NCBI RefSeq assembly: GCF_014596745.1
Contig: NZ_JABTCF010000005.1
Location: 62,001 to 126,000 of the forward strand
Direction of reading: 5' to 3'
Length of the DNA stretch: 64,000 nt
Source of the DNA: Maribacter aquimaris
GTDB taxonomy: Bacteria; Bacteroidota; Bacteroidia; Flavobacteriales; Flavobacteriaceae
Shown: positions 56,552 through 64,000 of the stretch, piece by piece
Layout of the letters: every line of letters begins with the position of its first letter
How positions within the stretch are numbered: position 1 is the stretch's first letter
The notes under the pieces: generated by a model
Told to the model about the DNA's origin: nothing
The model's database searches: none
What the model saw: the letters and a program-made list of their open reading frames with translations, nothing else
Made by a program: the position numbers and the translations under genes

Positions 56552-56575
56552 TAACTTTGTTTTTCAAAGTACTTT
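56552..56575 (+). promoter_or_regulatory. Promoter -7 box overlapped by palindromic operator, copy 1
   Basis: TAACTTTG (56552-56559) fits the -7 consensus. It is embedded in ACTTTG-TTTTT-CAAAGT (56554-56570), followed by ACTTT. The same 22 bases recur at 57501-57522. The gene begins 5 bases later (56580). Confidence 0.65.
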
Positions 56576-56579
56576 TAAA

Positions 56580-57188
56580 ATGGAATCAAAAAAATACCTT
56601 GATGATATAACGGAGATTAAAGCTCTCATGACCCGTTCTTCCCGATTTATATCCCTTAGTGGCCTATCGGGAATACTGGCGGGCCTATATGCGATAACCG
56701 GAGCAATACTGGCCTATATCTTTGTAATGCCGGAAAGTGGGGAATATGTAACCTTACATAGTTATAAATTCAGATACCTTATTGCCATTCTCTTGGCTGT
56801 TGCAGCATTAAGTATTATAACCGCATTTCTCCTGACCACCAGAAAAGCCAAAAAAAACAAGGAAGCTATATGGGATATGACCACAAGAAACCTATTGGTC
56901 AATTTCTTGATCCCTCTTCTTACAGGAGGTATCTATATTATTATAAAACTAAATAGCCAACATTATGGACTTACGGCATCACTGATGCTTATATTTTATG
57001 GCCTGGCTTTGGTAAATGCCTCTAAATACACCTTGGGAAACGTAAAGTATTTGGGATATTCTGAAATCATCCTTGGATTGATCTGTGCAGCCTTGCCTGG
57101 ATATGGACTTTTGTTTTGGGTGGCAGGATTCGGCATTTTACACATCATTTATGGGAGTATGGTTTACTTTTTAGAAGAAAAAAAATAA
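56580..57188 (+). CDS. Multi-spanning membrane protein of the creD locus
   Basis: A 202-residue inner-membrane protein with a short cytoplasmic N-terminus (MESKKYLDDITEIKALMTRS) and about six hydrophobic segments (LSGLSGILAGLYAITGAILA, YLIAILLAVAALSIITAFLL, LLVNFLIPLLTGGIYIIIKL and three more). No motif or family is known to me. Its stop codon is directly followed by the ATG of the regulator gene (no gap), so the two are translated together. The palindrome in the promoter suggests the regulator controls it. Confidence 0.8.
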   Translation: MESKKYLDDITEIKALMTRSSRFISLSGLSGILAGLYAITGAILAYIFVMPESGEYVTLHSYKFRYLIAILLAVAALSIITAFLLTTRKAKKNKEAIWDMTTRNLLVNFLIPLLTGGIYIIIKLNSQHYGLTASLMLIFYGLALVNASKYTLGNVKYLGYSEIILGLICAALPGYGLLFWVAGFGILHIIYGSMVYFLEEKK

Positions 57189-57485
57189 ATGGGTCTCATT
57201 GATAACATCAATAAGCTTTTTGATCATCGGATACGGCTGGGCATCATGTCTATACTGATGGTGAATGAATATGTTGATTTCAACGGATTAAAGGAATTGT
57301 TAAACGTCACCGATGGAAACTTGGCCAGTCATACCAAAACTTTGGAAAATGCGGAGTACATAAAAATTGAAAAATCCTTTATCGGCAAAAAACCCAATAC
57401 AAAATATGCCATTACCCCTTTGGGTAGAAAAGCTTTTCAGAAACATATCAATGCCCTTGAACAAATAATTAAACAACACGGATAA
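57189..57485 (+). CDS. Winged-helix transcriptional regulator
   Basis: A 98-residue regulator with a single winged-helix domain: MGLIDNINKLFDHRIRLGIM, then the recognition part DFNGLKELLNVTDGNLASHTKTLENAEYIKIEKSF, the wing KPNTKYAITPLGRKAFQKHI. This is the pattern of the winged-helix family seen in MarR/ArsR-like stand-alone regulators (HTH_34-like). No ligand pocket is evident. It is the second gene of the unit and the best candidate to bind the ACTTTG-N5-CAAAGT sites before this unit and before creD. Confidence 0.88.
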   Translation: MGLIDNINKLFDHRIRLGIMSILMVNEYVDFNGLKELLNVTDGNLASHTKTLENAEYIKIEKSFIGKKPNTKYAITPLGRKAFQKHINALEQIIKQHG

Positions 57486-57500
57486 TTTTTTTATCAATTT

Positions 57501-57522
57501 ACTTTGTTTTTCAAAGTACTTT
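57501..57522 (+). promoter_or_regulatory. Palindromic operator before creD, copy 2
   Basis: ACTTTG-TTTTT-CAAAGT (57501-57517) plus ACTTT, identical over 22 bases to the copy at 56554-56575. It lies 12 bases before the creD ATG (57535), in a promoter-sized gap. Here the -7-like box reads TTACTTTG and is poorer. Confidence 0.65.
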
Positions 57523-57534
57523 CAAATATAAAAT

Positions 57535-58878
57535 ATGGAAACAAAAAAGCAAAAAATCGGAAATTGGTTCAGAACAAGTATCTCGGCTAGAATGTTAGTG
57601 GTCGGATTCATTTTTCTTATTCTTCTTATTCCCCTTGGATTTGTCAAGGATTTAATTCGCGAACGTGAAACCAGACAAGTTGAAGTAATTGAAGAAATCA
57701 ATGAAAAATGGGGTAACGAGGTTATATTAAATGGCCCTATTATCAAAGTACCTTATAAAACCTATACTGAAGAAAAGATCTTTGATGAGAAGACAAAAAC
57801 CTTCATGAAGAACTACAAAGAGGTCTTGAACCATGCCTATTTACTCCCCAAAACACTTGACATTAACTCTAATGTAAACACCAAACAACTAGAACGTGGC
57901 ATTTATGAAACCGTAGTTTACTCCTCTGATATCACAATGGAAGGAACATTTTCCGAGTTCGACTTTTCTACTACCGATATACCTAAAGAAGATATTGATT
58001 GGGAAAAGGCCACACTTCTTTTACAAACTTCAAATCTCAAAGGTATTCGAAATGAAATACGAATATCGATGAATCAAAAAGATCATACTTTAAAACCTAA
58101 ATTCGATGAAGCCTATATGAGCACCTTGGAATCCGGGTTCATAAAAGACCAATTGAAAGGCAATGGTGATTCAAACTTCTCACTAAAAATAAAAATAAAT
58201 GGTAGTGAGGCCCTTCGTTTTGTGCCTGTTGGGGCTGAAACCTCGGTAAGTATGTATTCGGATTGGCATTCCCCTAGTTTCAATGGAAACTACCTTCCCA
58301 ACGACGAAACCAAGAAAATTACAAATCAAGGATTTGAGGCTCATTGGACCGTACTTGAAACGAACCGGCAATTTGGACAGCAGTTCTTTAACAACCTACC
58401 CAACTTAAATAAATTCGCCTTTGGCACCAGTTTGATAATCCCTATAGATGACTATCAAAAAACAGAACGAACCAGCAAATATGGTATCCTGATCATTGGA
58501 CTAACCTTATTGGTATTTCTTTTGATTCAAATAATCAGTAAAATCCCCATCCATCCTTTTCAGTATTTCATGATCGGTTTGGCGTTGGTAATGTTCTATA
58601 CCTTATTGATATCTATATCTGAACATCAAAACTTTCTACTGGCTTATTTTATCGCAGGTATAGCAGTCGTAGGTTTGATTACCGCGTACTCTAAAACTAT
58701 TTTGAAAAACAAAAAATTCCCTTTACTGGTTTTGGGCTCATTGTCGGCATTATATGCTTTTATCTTCGTAATCATTCAATTGGAGAATTATGCGCTATTG
58801 GTAGGAAGCATAGGTTTGTTCATAATCTTGGCAATCGTTATGTTCACTTCCAAGAGAATCGACTGGACCAATCAATAA
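57535..58878 (+). CDS. creD: Cell-envelope integrity protein CreD
   Basis: A 447-residue inner-membrane protein of the CreD family. It has one N-terminal membrane helix (residues about 18-38, ARMLVVGFIFLILLIPLGFV), a large periplasmic beta-rich region starting RETRQVEVIEEINEKWGNEV, ILNGPIIKVPYKTY, and a C-terminal bundle of about six helices (YGILIIGLTLLVFLLIQIIS and so on). Known members are induced by envelope stress and, in Proteobacteria, under CreBC control. Here control is probably by the winged-helix protein encoded just upstream, via the palindrome. It closes the locus; no terminator stands out. Confidence 0.92.
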   Translation: METKKQKIGNWFRTSISARMLVVGFIFLILLIPLGFVKDLIRERETRQVEVIEEINEKWGNEVILNGPIIKVPYKTYTEEKIFDEKTKTFMKNYKEVLNHAYLLPKTLDINSNVNTKQLERGIYETVVYSSDITMEGTFSEFDFSTTDIPKEDIDWEKATLLLQTSNLKGIRNEIRISMNQKDHTLKPKFDEAYMSTLESGFIKDQLKGNGDSNFSLKIKINGSEALRFVPVGAETSVSMYSDWHSPSFNGNYLPNDETKKITNQGFEAHWTVLETNRQFGQQFFNNLPNLNKFAFGTSLIIPIDDYQKTERTSKYGILIIGLTLLVFLLIQIISKIPIHPFQYFMIGLALVMFYTLLISISEHQNFLLAYFIAGIAVVGLITAYSKTILKNKKFPLLVLGSLSALYAFIFVIIQLENYALLVGSIGLFIILAIVMFTSKRIDWTNQ

Positions 58879-58923
58879 TCCATCTAATAAAAATCAACTT
58901 GCCACCCTGCGGTAGGGTAAATT

Positions 58924-59820
58924 TCAGACAGCCACAGGATCTTGGGTCATCTTCTTTTTCGCATCGACCAATAGGGCATGCAAAATCTCTGTTGAGAGTC
59001 CATGCAAAGTAAGACGAAAAGCAGCTCCGTACGTAGGCAAGGGAATCATAGGATGCTTGTTATTGAGTCCGATCAATTTTTCGGGACAATCCATTATTGT
59101 TGTCGCATAGATTCCAATGACCTCATCTAGTTGCAATGAATTACTGGCCCTCCAAAAATCATTGTCGGTCAGGAAAAACTGATAGACCGGAGTGAATATC
59201 TCAATAGCCGTGGACAAATCCATGAAATTGGACCATTTGTCCCTAAAATCCTCGAAAGGTATTTCCCCTTCGGTCAGCGCACTAAAATCAGGTCGGTCAA
59301 CTTTTTCCACTTTCAATCCTTTTTCAGCAATAGCTGCATTAAGATTGATGATAAAATTATACAGATTCAGGTCATGCTCCAGGAACAGGTCATCCTTTAC
59401 TTCATTCACTGACAGTGGTTTTAGCGGATTCATGGGTATTTCCCCAGCGCCCTTGACATTGTCCTTTATAAACTTCAATATTTCCGAACCCAGGTAAAAA
59501 TGCCTTAATATCAGATAATTAGCTTCCGGACTAACCATGTATTTCATACCTAGGTACAACGATTTGTGCAACAATTTCGGAGCATTTATGAGATTTGGGG
59601 AAATGGCCTTGAAAAGTTGCATCAAAATGATAAAGAACCTAGACATCACCCTTACGAAGGGCAACAGAAATTGTCTTGACTTCCTACCCGAATCATAAAG
59701 AAAAGCCGCTTTGGCGTCCGCACTGAAAGGAATACTTTTATCTAGATAAAGCGTATGCCAATGACTGGGATCCCTCGGGTCATTTTTCATATTCTCAAAA
59801 TACTCACTCTTATGCAGCAT
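58924..59820 (-). CDS. Unknown protein co-encoded with the ketosynthase fusion
   Basis: A 298-residue protein without signal peptide. A hydrophobic helix segment at about 55-75 (VRVMSRFFIILMQLFKAISP) could be a membrane contact. The rest is mostly helical with family-like motifs: SWHTLYLDKSIPFSADAKAA-like DPSHWHTLYLDKSIPFSA at the start, RHFYLGSEILKFIKDN, FLEHDLNLYNFIINLNAAIA and the end IPLPTYGAAFRLTLHGLSTE. Many His/Glu/Asp residues lie in helices, so a metal-binding helical bundle is possible. I cannot name the family. It follows the ketosynthase fusion after 11 bases. Confidence 0.75.
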   Translation of the reverse strand: MLHKSEYFENMKNDPRDPSHWHTLYLDKSIPFSADAKAAFLYDSGRKSRQFLLPFVRVMSRFFIILMQLFKAISPNLINAPKLLHKSLYLGMKYMVSPEANYLILRHFYLGSEILKFIKDNVKGAGEIPMNPLKPLSVNEVKDDLFLEHDLNLYNFIINLNAAIAEKGLKVEKVDRPDFSALTEGEIPFEDFRDKWSNFMDLSTAIEIFTPVYQFFLTDNDFWRASNSLQLDEVIGIYATTIMDCPEKLIGLNNKHPMIPLPTYGAAFRLTLHGLSTEILHALLVDAKKKMTQDPVAV

Positions 59821-59831
59821 AGGTCATTTTT

Positions 59832-61712
59832 TCAATAGTTACCGATTTCCTTCAATTGCATACGATACAATTTGGCAACGACCTTGGCGGTCTTCAGTAT
59901 TTTATTTGCCAACTCTTGGGTCAAGGCATCTGAATTTATCGCATTTTCAAAACGCTCAAAATGGTTTTCGTTGCTATCGCTAATCTCGTGATAGGTAAAA
60001 AAGGAAACCTGATCATCATTCAAATGTAATAATTGTTGTACTGCCCTACCCCATTTACCAGCGATTCTGTTACCGAGCCCTTCAATAATGAACATGGCCC
60101 CTAGCAGATCAAAGGGGTTTGGTTTACTTGCGGTATGGAACATGAAAGCACTCAGTGCTTCACTTCCGATATTTTTCTCCCCACTGTAGAGTTCCTCTTT
60201 TGATCCTCCACAGTTGATATAATTTTTTTCCAGCATTTGATAATCACGGTGTTCATCCCTTGAATGGGAAATAAAGGAAGACCGTACATCGAAATATTCC
60301 ATACTCACGTTCGAGGCGGCTCTGGCAATCCATTGGGATCCGTCGACCACTTGGTGTCGAAGGTTGAACAATAAGAGTCGATATTCCTCAAGTGTGATCG
60401 TACCGTTATATATCTTCTTAATAATCGGCACCCTGCGAAGGTCGTTTTCAAAATCCACCCAGACAGAAGTCAACCCCCTGACCAACCCTTCTTGTATGGG
60501 TTTTCCTTGAGTCGAAATCGAGGGGGCCAAAATTTCATCTTCGTACATCAAAGGCAACTCTTTCTTAGCGCTGGTTCCCTCCACCACCGTCAGCATCATA
60601 AACGAAGTAATAAACCGACCACTCTCAGGAACCATACAAAGAATCTTTTGGCCATCTTTAAGGTCTTTGTTGTACAATAGCTCTTCAAGCATTATAAAGA
60701 TAGAGGCCGACCCTGTATTACCTTTTGTATGCAGATTGGTAAACCATTTTTCCTCGGGAATTTCGACACCGCCCTTTTGCAATAGGTCCAGTATCGGTTG
60801 CTTAAAATATTCCGAGGAATAGTGACAGAGAAACCAATCCAAATTTTTGGGATCTACCTTCCCTTCATCTATCAATTGAAAAAAATGTTGAACCCCCAAG
60901 CCCACGATATTGTTCACCAGACGAATATCTTGCTTAAGATTGATCGCCCCAGCCTTATCGGCCGCTGTAAAATTTTTATAATCGATCCATGATTTCCCCT
61001 GTCCGCCTTCATCGTTCTTGTTCATTCCCGCATACATACAAGGCTCAAAAAGTGTCGCATGCGATTTCAGTTCTATCCATTCCATTTTTAGGGAAAATGC
61101 GTCCTTTTTAGGTTTGTCCTGTAGTAAAAAGGCACCGGCCCCATCGGAAAGCATCCATCTTAAAAAGTCCGTTTCCAAGGGAAGTGACCCTTTTTCGGAG
61201 ACTAAATCCTGATTTTCGAAACGTTGTGCCTTAAACATTCTACTTGCAAGTTCCCCCGCACAGGCGACCGCATTATCCACTTCACCGGAGCCTACATGCA
61301 TAAATGCATTTTTAATGGCCATCATACCTGCGGCGCAGACACTTTGATGACTGGCTATGCCACAAATCGGCAATTCGGATTCCCCGTGCACCATGCTTGC
61401 AAAACCGGGAATGGGAAGATCCCCTTGTGTCGTGGCTGCACTCAAAAATTGAATGGCTTCTTTATCGATTGTACTTTTTTGCAAACATTCATTTATGGCC
61501 TTTACGGCCATACCTGCTACCGATTCTGTAGTTTCTTGGTCCTTGCCCAAGGCATAATAACGGTTCTTGATACCGTTTTGGGCCAGCATCCTACTTTTGC
61601 TTCGCGATGGTTTGCCATTGATCATCCCTAGATAGTTCTCCATCTCATCGTTATCTATAGGATTCCCTGGTAAAAATTTGCCAATGGCGTTTATGTAAAC
61701 AGGTCTACTCAT
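59832..61712 (-). CDS. Ketosynthase III fused to heme-oxygenase-like diiron domain
   Basis: A 626-residue bifunctional protein. Residues 1-385 are a FabH/OleA/StlD-like ketosynthase III with the full triad: Cys126 (SHQSVCAAGMMA), His297 (FLCHYSSEYF) and Asn332 (HTKGNTGSASIF). Residues about 410-620 look like a heme-oxygenase-like diiron oxidase/oxygenase (HDO): H453 (LRHQVVDGS), H483/E487/H488 (SHSRDEHRDY), E544 (IIEGLGNR), and H575/D579/H584 (YHEISDSNENHF). So condensation of an acyl chain and an iron-dependent oxidation are joined. HDO domains are known to decarboxylate or cleave fatty acids or amino acids. Probable role: a lipid or small polyketide. The ATG overlaps the stop of the hydroxylase gene by 4 bases. 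Confidence 0.85.
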   Translation of the reverse strand: MSRPVYINAIGKFLPGNPIDNDEMENYLGMINGKPSRSKSRMLAQNGIKNRYYALGKDQETTESVAGMAVKAINECLQKSTIDKEAIQFLSAATTQGDLPIPGFASMVHGESELPICGIASHQSVCAAGMMAIKNAFMHVGSGEVDNAVACAGELASRMFKAQRFENQDLVSEKGSLPLETDFLRWMLSDGAGAFLLQDKPKKDAFSLKMEWIELKSHATLFEPCMYAGMNKNDEGGQGKSWIDYKNFTAADKAGAINLKQDIRLVNNIVGLGVQHFFQLIDEGKVDPKNLDWFLCHYSSEYFKQPILDLLQKGGVEIPEEKWFTNLHTKGNTGSASIFIMLEELLYNKDLKDGQKILCMVPESGRFITSFMMLTVVEGTSAKKELPLMYEDEILAPSISTQGKPIQEGLVRGLTSVWVDFENDLRRVPIIKKIYNGTITLEEYRLLLFNLRHQVVDGSQWIARAASNVSMEYFDVRSSFISHSRDEHRDYQMLEKNYINCGGSKEELYSGEKNIGSEALSAFMFHTASKPNPFDLLGAMFIIEGLGNRIAGKWGRAVQQLLHLNDDQVSFFTYHEISDSNENHFERFENAINSDALTQELANKILKTAKVVAKLYRMQLKEIGNY

Positions 61713-62452
61713 TTCATTTTATTTTTCGGTGTCGTTGTTTTAAAGCACATATCCAGATAGGGCAGCATAAAACCGAAATTACCTTTACTCCATTTATGGT
61801 GCATCGTATGTCTGAATGTAAATCTACCCAAATAATCGGGGTTTTTGGACGTTTCCGTTTCATGGTTCCAATGGCCTAAAAAGTTGAGCAAGATGCTCAT
61901 TATCGGCAAACTTAATATGGATATGATATGGAAGGAATAAACAAGTATTGGTATAAAAATAACGGCGCCTAAGAGAAAAGCCTCGAACCAATGAAAACTA
62001 TATACCGAATATAAGGTGGGTTCCCGGGATTCATGATGCTTGTAATGCACTTTCATAAAAAACCATTTCCGGTGCAGGAGCCAATGACTGGCATAAAAAT
62101 AGATTTCGTTCCAAAGGAACAAAACAGGAATTTCCCAAAGTAGGTTCAAAGTTCCTGTATGAGCAAATTGTACGGCCCCATGTTGATACAATATTTGCAG
62201 GGGAATGGCCTGCAGGGCGAATATCAATATACTCACCATAGCGTTTTTGATCTCAACCTTTTCTTGTCCAGCTTTTTTGTAATCAACAATGGGACGAAGA
62301 ACATTCTTCTCTTTTAAAATATTCAAAAGGTTCCGCATCAGGAAAATCCCCCCAAAGTATAGTACTGAAAAAAACAGGAAGGTAAACATGAAAGTTAACC
62401 ACCATTCCGAAAAAACGTACGCTATGATCGAATCTATCATAAAAATACCCAA
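61709..62452 (-). CDS. Fatty-acid hydroxylase / sterol-desaturase superfamily protein
   Basis: A 247-residue membrane enzyme of the fatty-acid hydroxylase superfamily. It has several hydrophobic helices and the His clusters that bind the two irons: HWLLH, HYKHHES, and HTMHHKW plus HWNHE between. The superfamily hydroxylates, desaturates or cleaves lipid chains. It is translated in the same operon as the ketosynthase fusion (ATGA overlap), so both probably process the same lipid. ATG 62440 (MIDSII) is a possible shorter start. The gene is first in its operon and is preceded by a 52-base gap. Confidence 0.88.
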   Translation of the reverse strand: MGIFMIDSIIAYVFSEWWLTFMFTFLFFSVLYFGGIFLMRNLLNILKEKNVLRPIVDYKKAGQEKVEIKNAMVSILIFALQAIPLQILYQHGAVQFAHTGTLNLLWEIPVLFLWNEIYFYASHWLLHRKWFFMKVHYKHHESREPTLYSVYSFHWFEAFLLGAVIFIPILVYSFHIISILSLPIMSILLNFLGHWNHETETSKNPDYLGRFTFRHTMHHKWSKGNFGFMLPYLDMCFKTTTPKNKMK

Positions 62453-62504
62453 TACCTTTTAAACGTTCAAATTCCGGTTGACGCACCTATGAACTTGACC
62501 ATAT

Positions 62505-63707
62505 TCACTTCCCATCCACATAATCCTGTAGATAAGCATAACGTTCGGTCAATTTTCCGTTTTGTGTCATACGGGCACGTTCCAGGACCCCATCCTTATC
62601 CTTATTGAAGAATGCGGGAATCACATGCTTTACAAAAGCCTCCCCAAACCCCCCACTGGCATCCCTTGGCAGTTCGGCTGGCAGGTTGTCCACTGCCATA
62701 ACCGCTATGGCATTTTCTTTTCTAAAATCGGTTTCGGATTCCGATTGGGGATCATACCCGTAAATGGGGTCGGATATGGTCGATGCCCTTAAGGTGCTCG
62801 CTACCGGTCCATCAATATCACAACTGATATCAGCGACGGTGTTTATCTTGAATTCCGGTTGTTTGGCGTCATCCCGAGTGAAAAGATAAGGTGCCCCATC
62901 ACCATGGAAATGACCGGCTATAAAGAAATCGGTTACTTTCGTAAATCGTAAAAAGTTAGATCTATACTCCTCTGGATTTGCGAAAAAATCGGCTTTATTA
63001 CCACGTACACCGTCTTTTCGTTTATTATAATCCGAGGCATCAATCTGGCAATATACCGGCTCCTTAAAATCTTCCTCCAAATATTCATGGACATTGACTT
63101 TTCGCAAGCCCATACCATCGAGCATTTCACGGGCGCCATTACCTACCCTCCCCCTACCGGTAAGCAATATCTTTATATTGGGCAATGTTATTTTGTTCAA
63201 CTCCTCGATCAAAGCCTTCTGATCTTTCACCAATTCCGCTTTCGGCATCTTATACAAGTTGTTTTTTAAACCGTAGGCACGAAAGCCATTATAGGCACCC
63301 ACTATACCGGCATACCTACCAAAGGCCACCAAACGCACCCCTTTATCATTGGTAATGACCTCATGGTCGTACATTTCGATATTCTTGTCAAGTATGGCCC
63401 GTAACAAGTTTCTGTTGTACGGCTGCTTTTTAATGGTGTGGGAAAAGAAAAAATATTTCTTATTGGGAATCAGGTTTTTGATAGGTACTTCCTTTACCCC
63501 CAAAAGAACATCACATTCTTGCATTTTGGAAGCTACTTGAATACCGGCATCGCGATACTCGGCATCGGTAAAAACCCGAATGGGGGAAGGTTCTACCACG
63601 ATTTGAGCGTCCTTATAATGGGAAAGGACTTTTTGACATGCCCTTGGTGACAGGACCACACGCCTATCTGGTGGGCTTTTACGTTCTTGAATGATTCCTA
63701 TTCTCAT
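62505..63707 (-). CDS. Saccharopine/lysine dehydrogenase-like NAD(P) enzyme
   Basis: A 400-residue enzyme with an AlaDH/PNT-type N-terminal domain (MRIGIIQERKSPPDRRVVLS) and a Rossmann motif, ILLTGRGRVGNGAREML. It ends in the pattern NTVADISCDIDGPVASTLRA, YDPQSE and DNLPAELPRDASGGFGEAF, which is that of the saccharopine dehydrogenase (L-lysine-forming) / lysine-cleaving group in Bacteroidota. The substrate is not fixed by sequence alone. The start is set at ATG 63707; an upstream extension to 63764 lacks family likeness. It is separated by 52 bases from the lipid operon and may or may not be co-transcribed. Confidence 0.86.
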   Translation of the reverse strand: MRIGIIQERKSPPDRRVVLSPRACQKVLSHYKDAQIVVEPSPIRVFTDAEYRDAGIQVASKMQECDVLLGVKEVPIKNLIPNKKYFFFSHTIKKQPYNRNLLRAILDKNIEMYDHEVITNDKGVRLVAFGRYAGIVGAYNGFRAYGLKNNLYKMPKAELVKDQKALIEELNKITLPNIKILLTGRGRVGNGAREMLDGMGLRKVNVHEYLEEDFKEPVYCQIDASDYNKRKDGVRGNKADFFANPEEYRSNFLRFTKVTDFFIAGHFHGDGAPYLFTRDDAKQPEFKINTVADISCDIDGPVASTLRASTISDPIYGYDPQSESETDFRKENAIAVMAVDNLPAELPRDASGGFGEAFVKHVIPAFFNKDKDGVLERARMTQNGKLTERYAYLQDYVDGK

Positions 63708-63791
63708 AAATCGTAATTGGTATAAAATTTGTTCTAATGTAAGTGGAATTGTATGGGTACGCAAATTTTTCGGGCATTGCCAGATAAATGT

Positions 63792-63799
63792 TATCTTTG
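63792..63799 (+). promoter_or_regulatory. -7 promoter element of the RNA candidate
   Basis: TATCTTTG (TAnnTTTG) followed after about 7 bases by the conserved-looking block that starts the RNA candidate. No long ORF follows. Confidence 0.55.
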
Positions 63800-63803
63800 C
63801 TGC

Positions 63804-63903
63804 CCGCGTTAGGGATTGAGGTGAGTACCGTGTACTGCCGAAAGCCCGACCTGAAATCCTGCAAGGTTTTAAAAACCTTGTAGGTATTGAAGGAAACGCC
63901 CAG
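63804..63903 (+). ncRNA. Structured non-coding RNA candidate
   Basis: The sequence can fold with an outer stem GCGTT / AACGC (63806-63810 with 63895-63899), a hairpin GGTGAGTAC-CGT-GTACTGCC (63820-63839), and a strong hairpin CCTGCAAGG...CCTTGTAGG (63858-63884). Unpaired blocks are AGGGATTGA and GAAAGCCCGAC. There is no ORF. Its promoter sits just upstream. It recalls, from memory only, an element seen repeatedly in Flavobacteriia intergenic regions with a CGTTAGGGAT ... GAAAGCCCGAC core (a Flavo-1- or 6S-Flavo-like class). The identity is uncertain. A further stem AACCTCG / CGAGGTT (63906-63912 with 63929-63935) follows. Confidence 0.5.
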
Positions 63904-63935
63904 ATAACCTCGATTCACCATTTGAAAACGAGGTT

Positions 63936-64000
63936 CTCGAAGCAGTTTAAGTTTAATGAAAAGGGAACAGAAAAAGGTTCTTTGGAAGAAAGGAACGTAG
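63936..64000 (+). other. Window end, no supported gene
   Basis: An ATG at 63956 opens a 14-codon frame that ends with TAG exactly at the window edge; too short and without context to call. Confidence 0.3.

Noticed and set aside
63956-64000. 14-codon ORF at the window end
   Set aside because: Too short, and it ends exactly at the edge.

Overview
The window looks like a chromosomal segment of a marine member of the Flavobacteriaceae (Bacteroidota). The signs are a fused SecDF, many secreted proteins and lipoproteins with Bacteroidota-style signal peptides, an aerobic-type CxPSR sulfatase, ROK-type polyphosphate glucokinase, KDO-8-P synthase, FtsE standing alone, and promoters whose -7 element is TAnnTTTG instead of a sigma-70 -10 box. 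I saw no rRNA, tRNA, CRISPR array, insertion sequence or prophage.

Layout. 1-2.2 kb: two-domain ABC ATPase, a decayed gene and its intact paralogue. 2.3-12.7 kb: core genes on the minus strand (secDF, mdh, DUF6588-like protein, gyrB, asnB). 13-20.8 kb: DUF2911 protein, amidohydrolase lipoprotein, NYN/LOTUS protein, tricorn-type protease, GyrI-like protein and a B1 metallo-beta-lactamase that has lost its zinc motif. 20.9-23.6 kb: cold-shock protein, MFS carrier, lipoprotein. 23.6-30.4 kb: an apparently AT-richer accessory zone of lipoproteins, an LRR protein, lipocalin-like and OmpA proteins, with at least three gene remnants. 30.5-40.5 kb: TPR-LuxR regulator, a second OmpA protein, a plug-less TonB-receptor-like barrel with a large TPR protein, divergent ftsE, and a DUF1343/NamZ family protein. 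40.8-42.8 kb: two-gene unit of a ComEC-like hydrolase and a membrane protein. 42.8-48.3 kb: tightly packed five-gene operon with dgcA/dgcN-like genes. 48.9-56.2 kb: small secreted protein, ppgK, lipoprotein, typA, kdsA, sulfatase, lipoprotein. 56.5-58.9 kb: membrane protein, winged-helix regulator and creD, with the same palindrome before both transcription units. 58.9-62.5 kb: three-gene operon with a ketosynthase III/heme-oxygenase-like fusion and a fatty-acid hydroxylase. 62.5-63.7 kb: lysine/saccharopine-dehydrogenase-like gene. The last 200 bases hold a promoter followed by a structured RNA candidate.

The best candidates for undescribed biology are: (1) the ketosynthase-diiron-fusion operon at 58.9-62.5 kb, probably making or modifying a lipid; (2) the operon at 42.8-48.3 kb, which joins a DgcN/DgcA-like D-glutamate pair to a QueC-like PP-loop ATPase, a creatininase-family amidohydrolase and a threonine-synthase-like PLP enzyme; (3) the ComEC-like hydrolase/membrane-protein pair, whose promoter region carries two palindromes; (4) the shared ACTTTG-N5-CAAAGT site around the creD locus. 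All family names come from reading the translated sequence, not from database searches.
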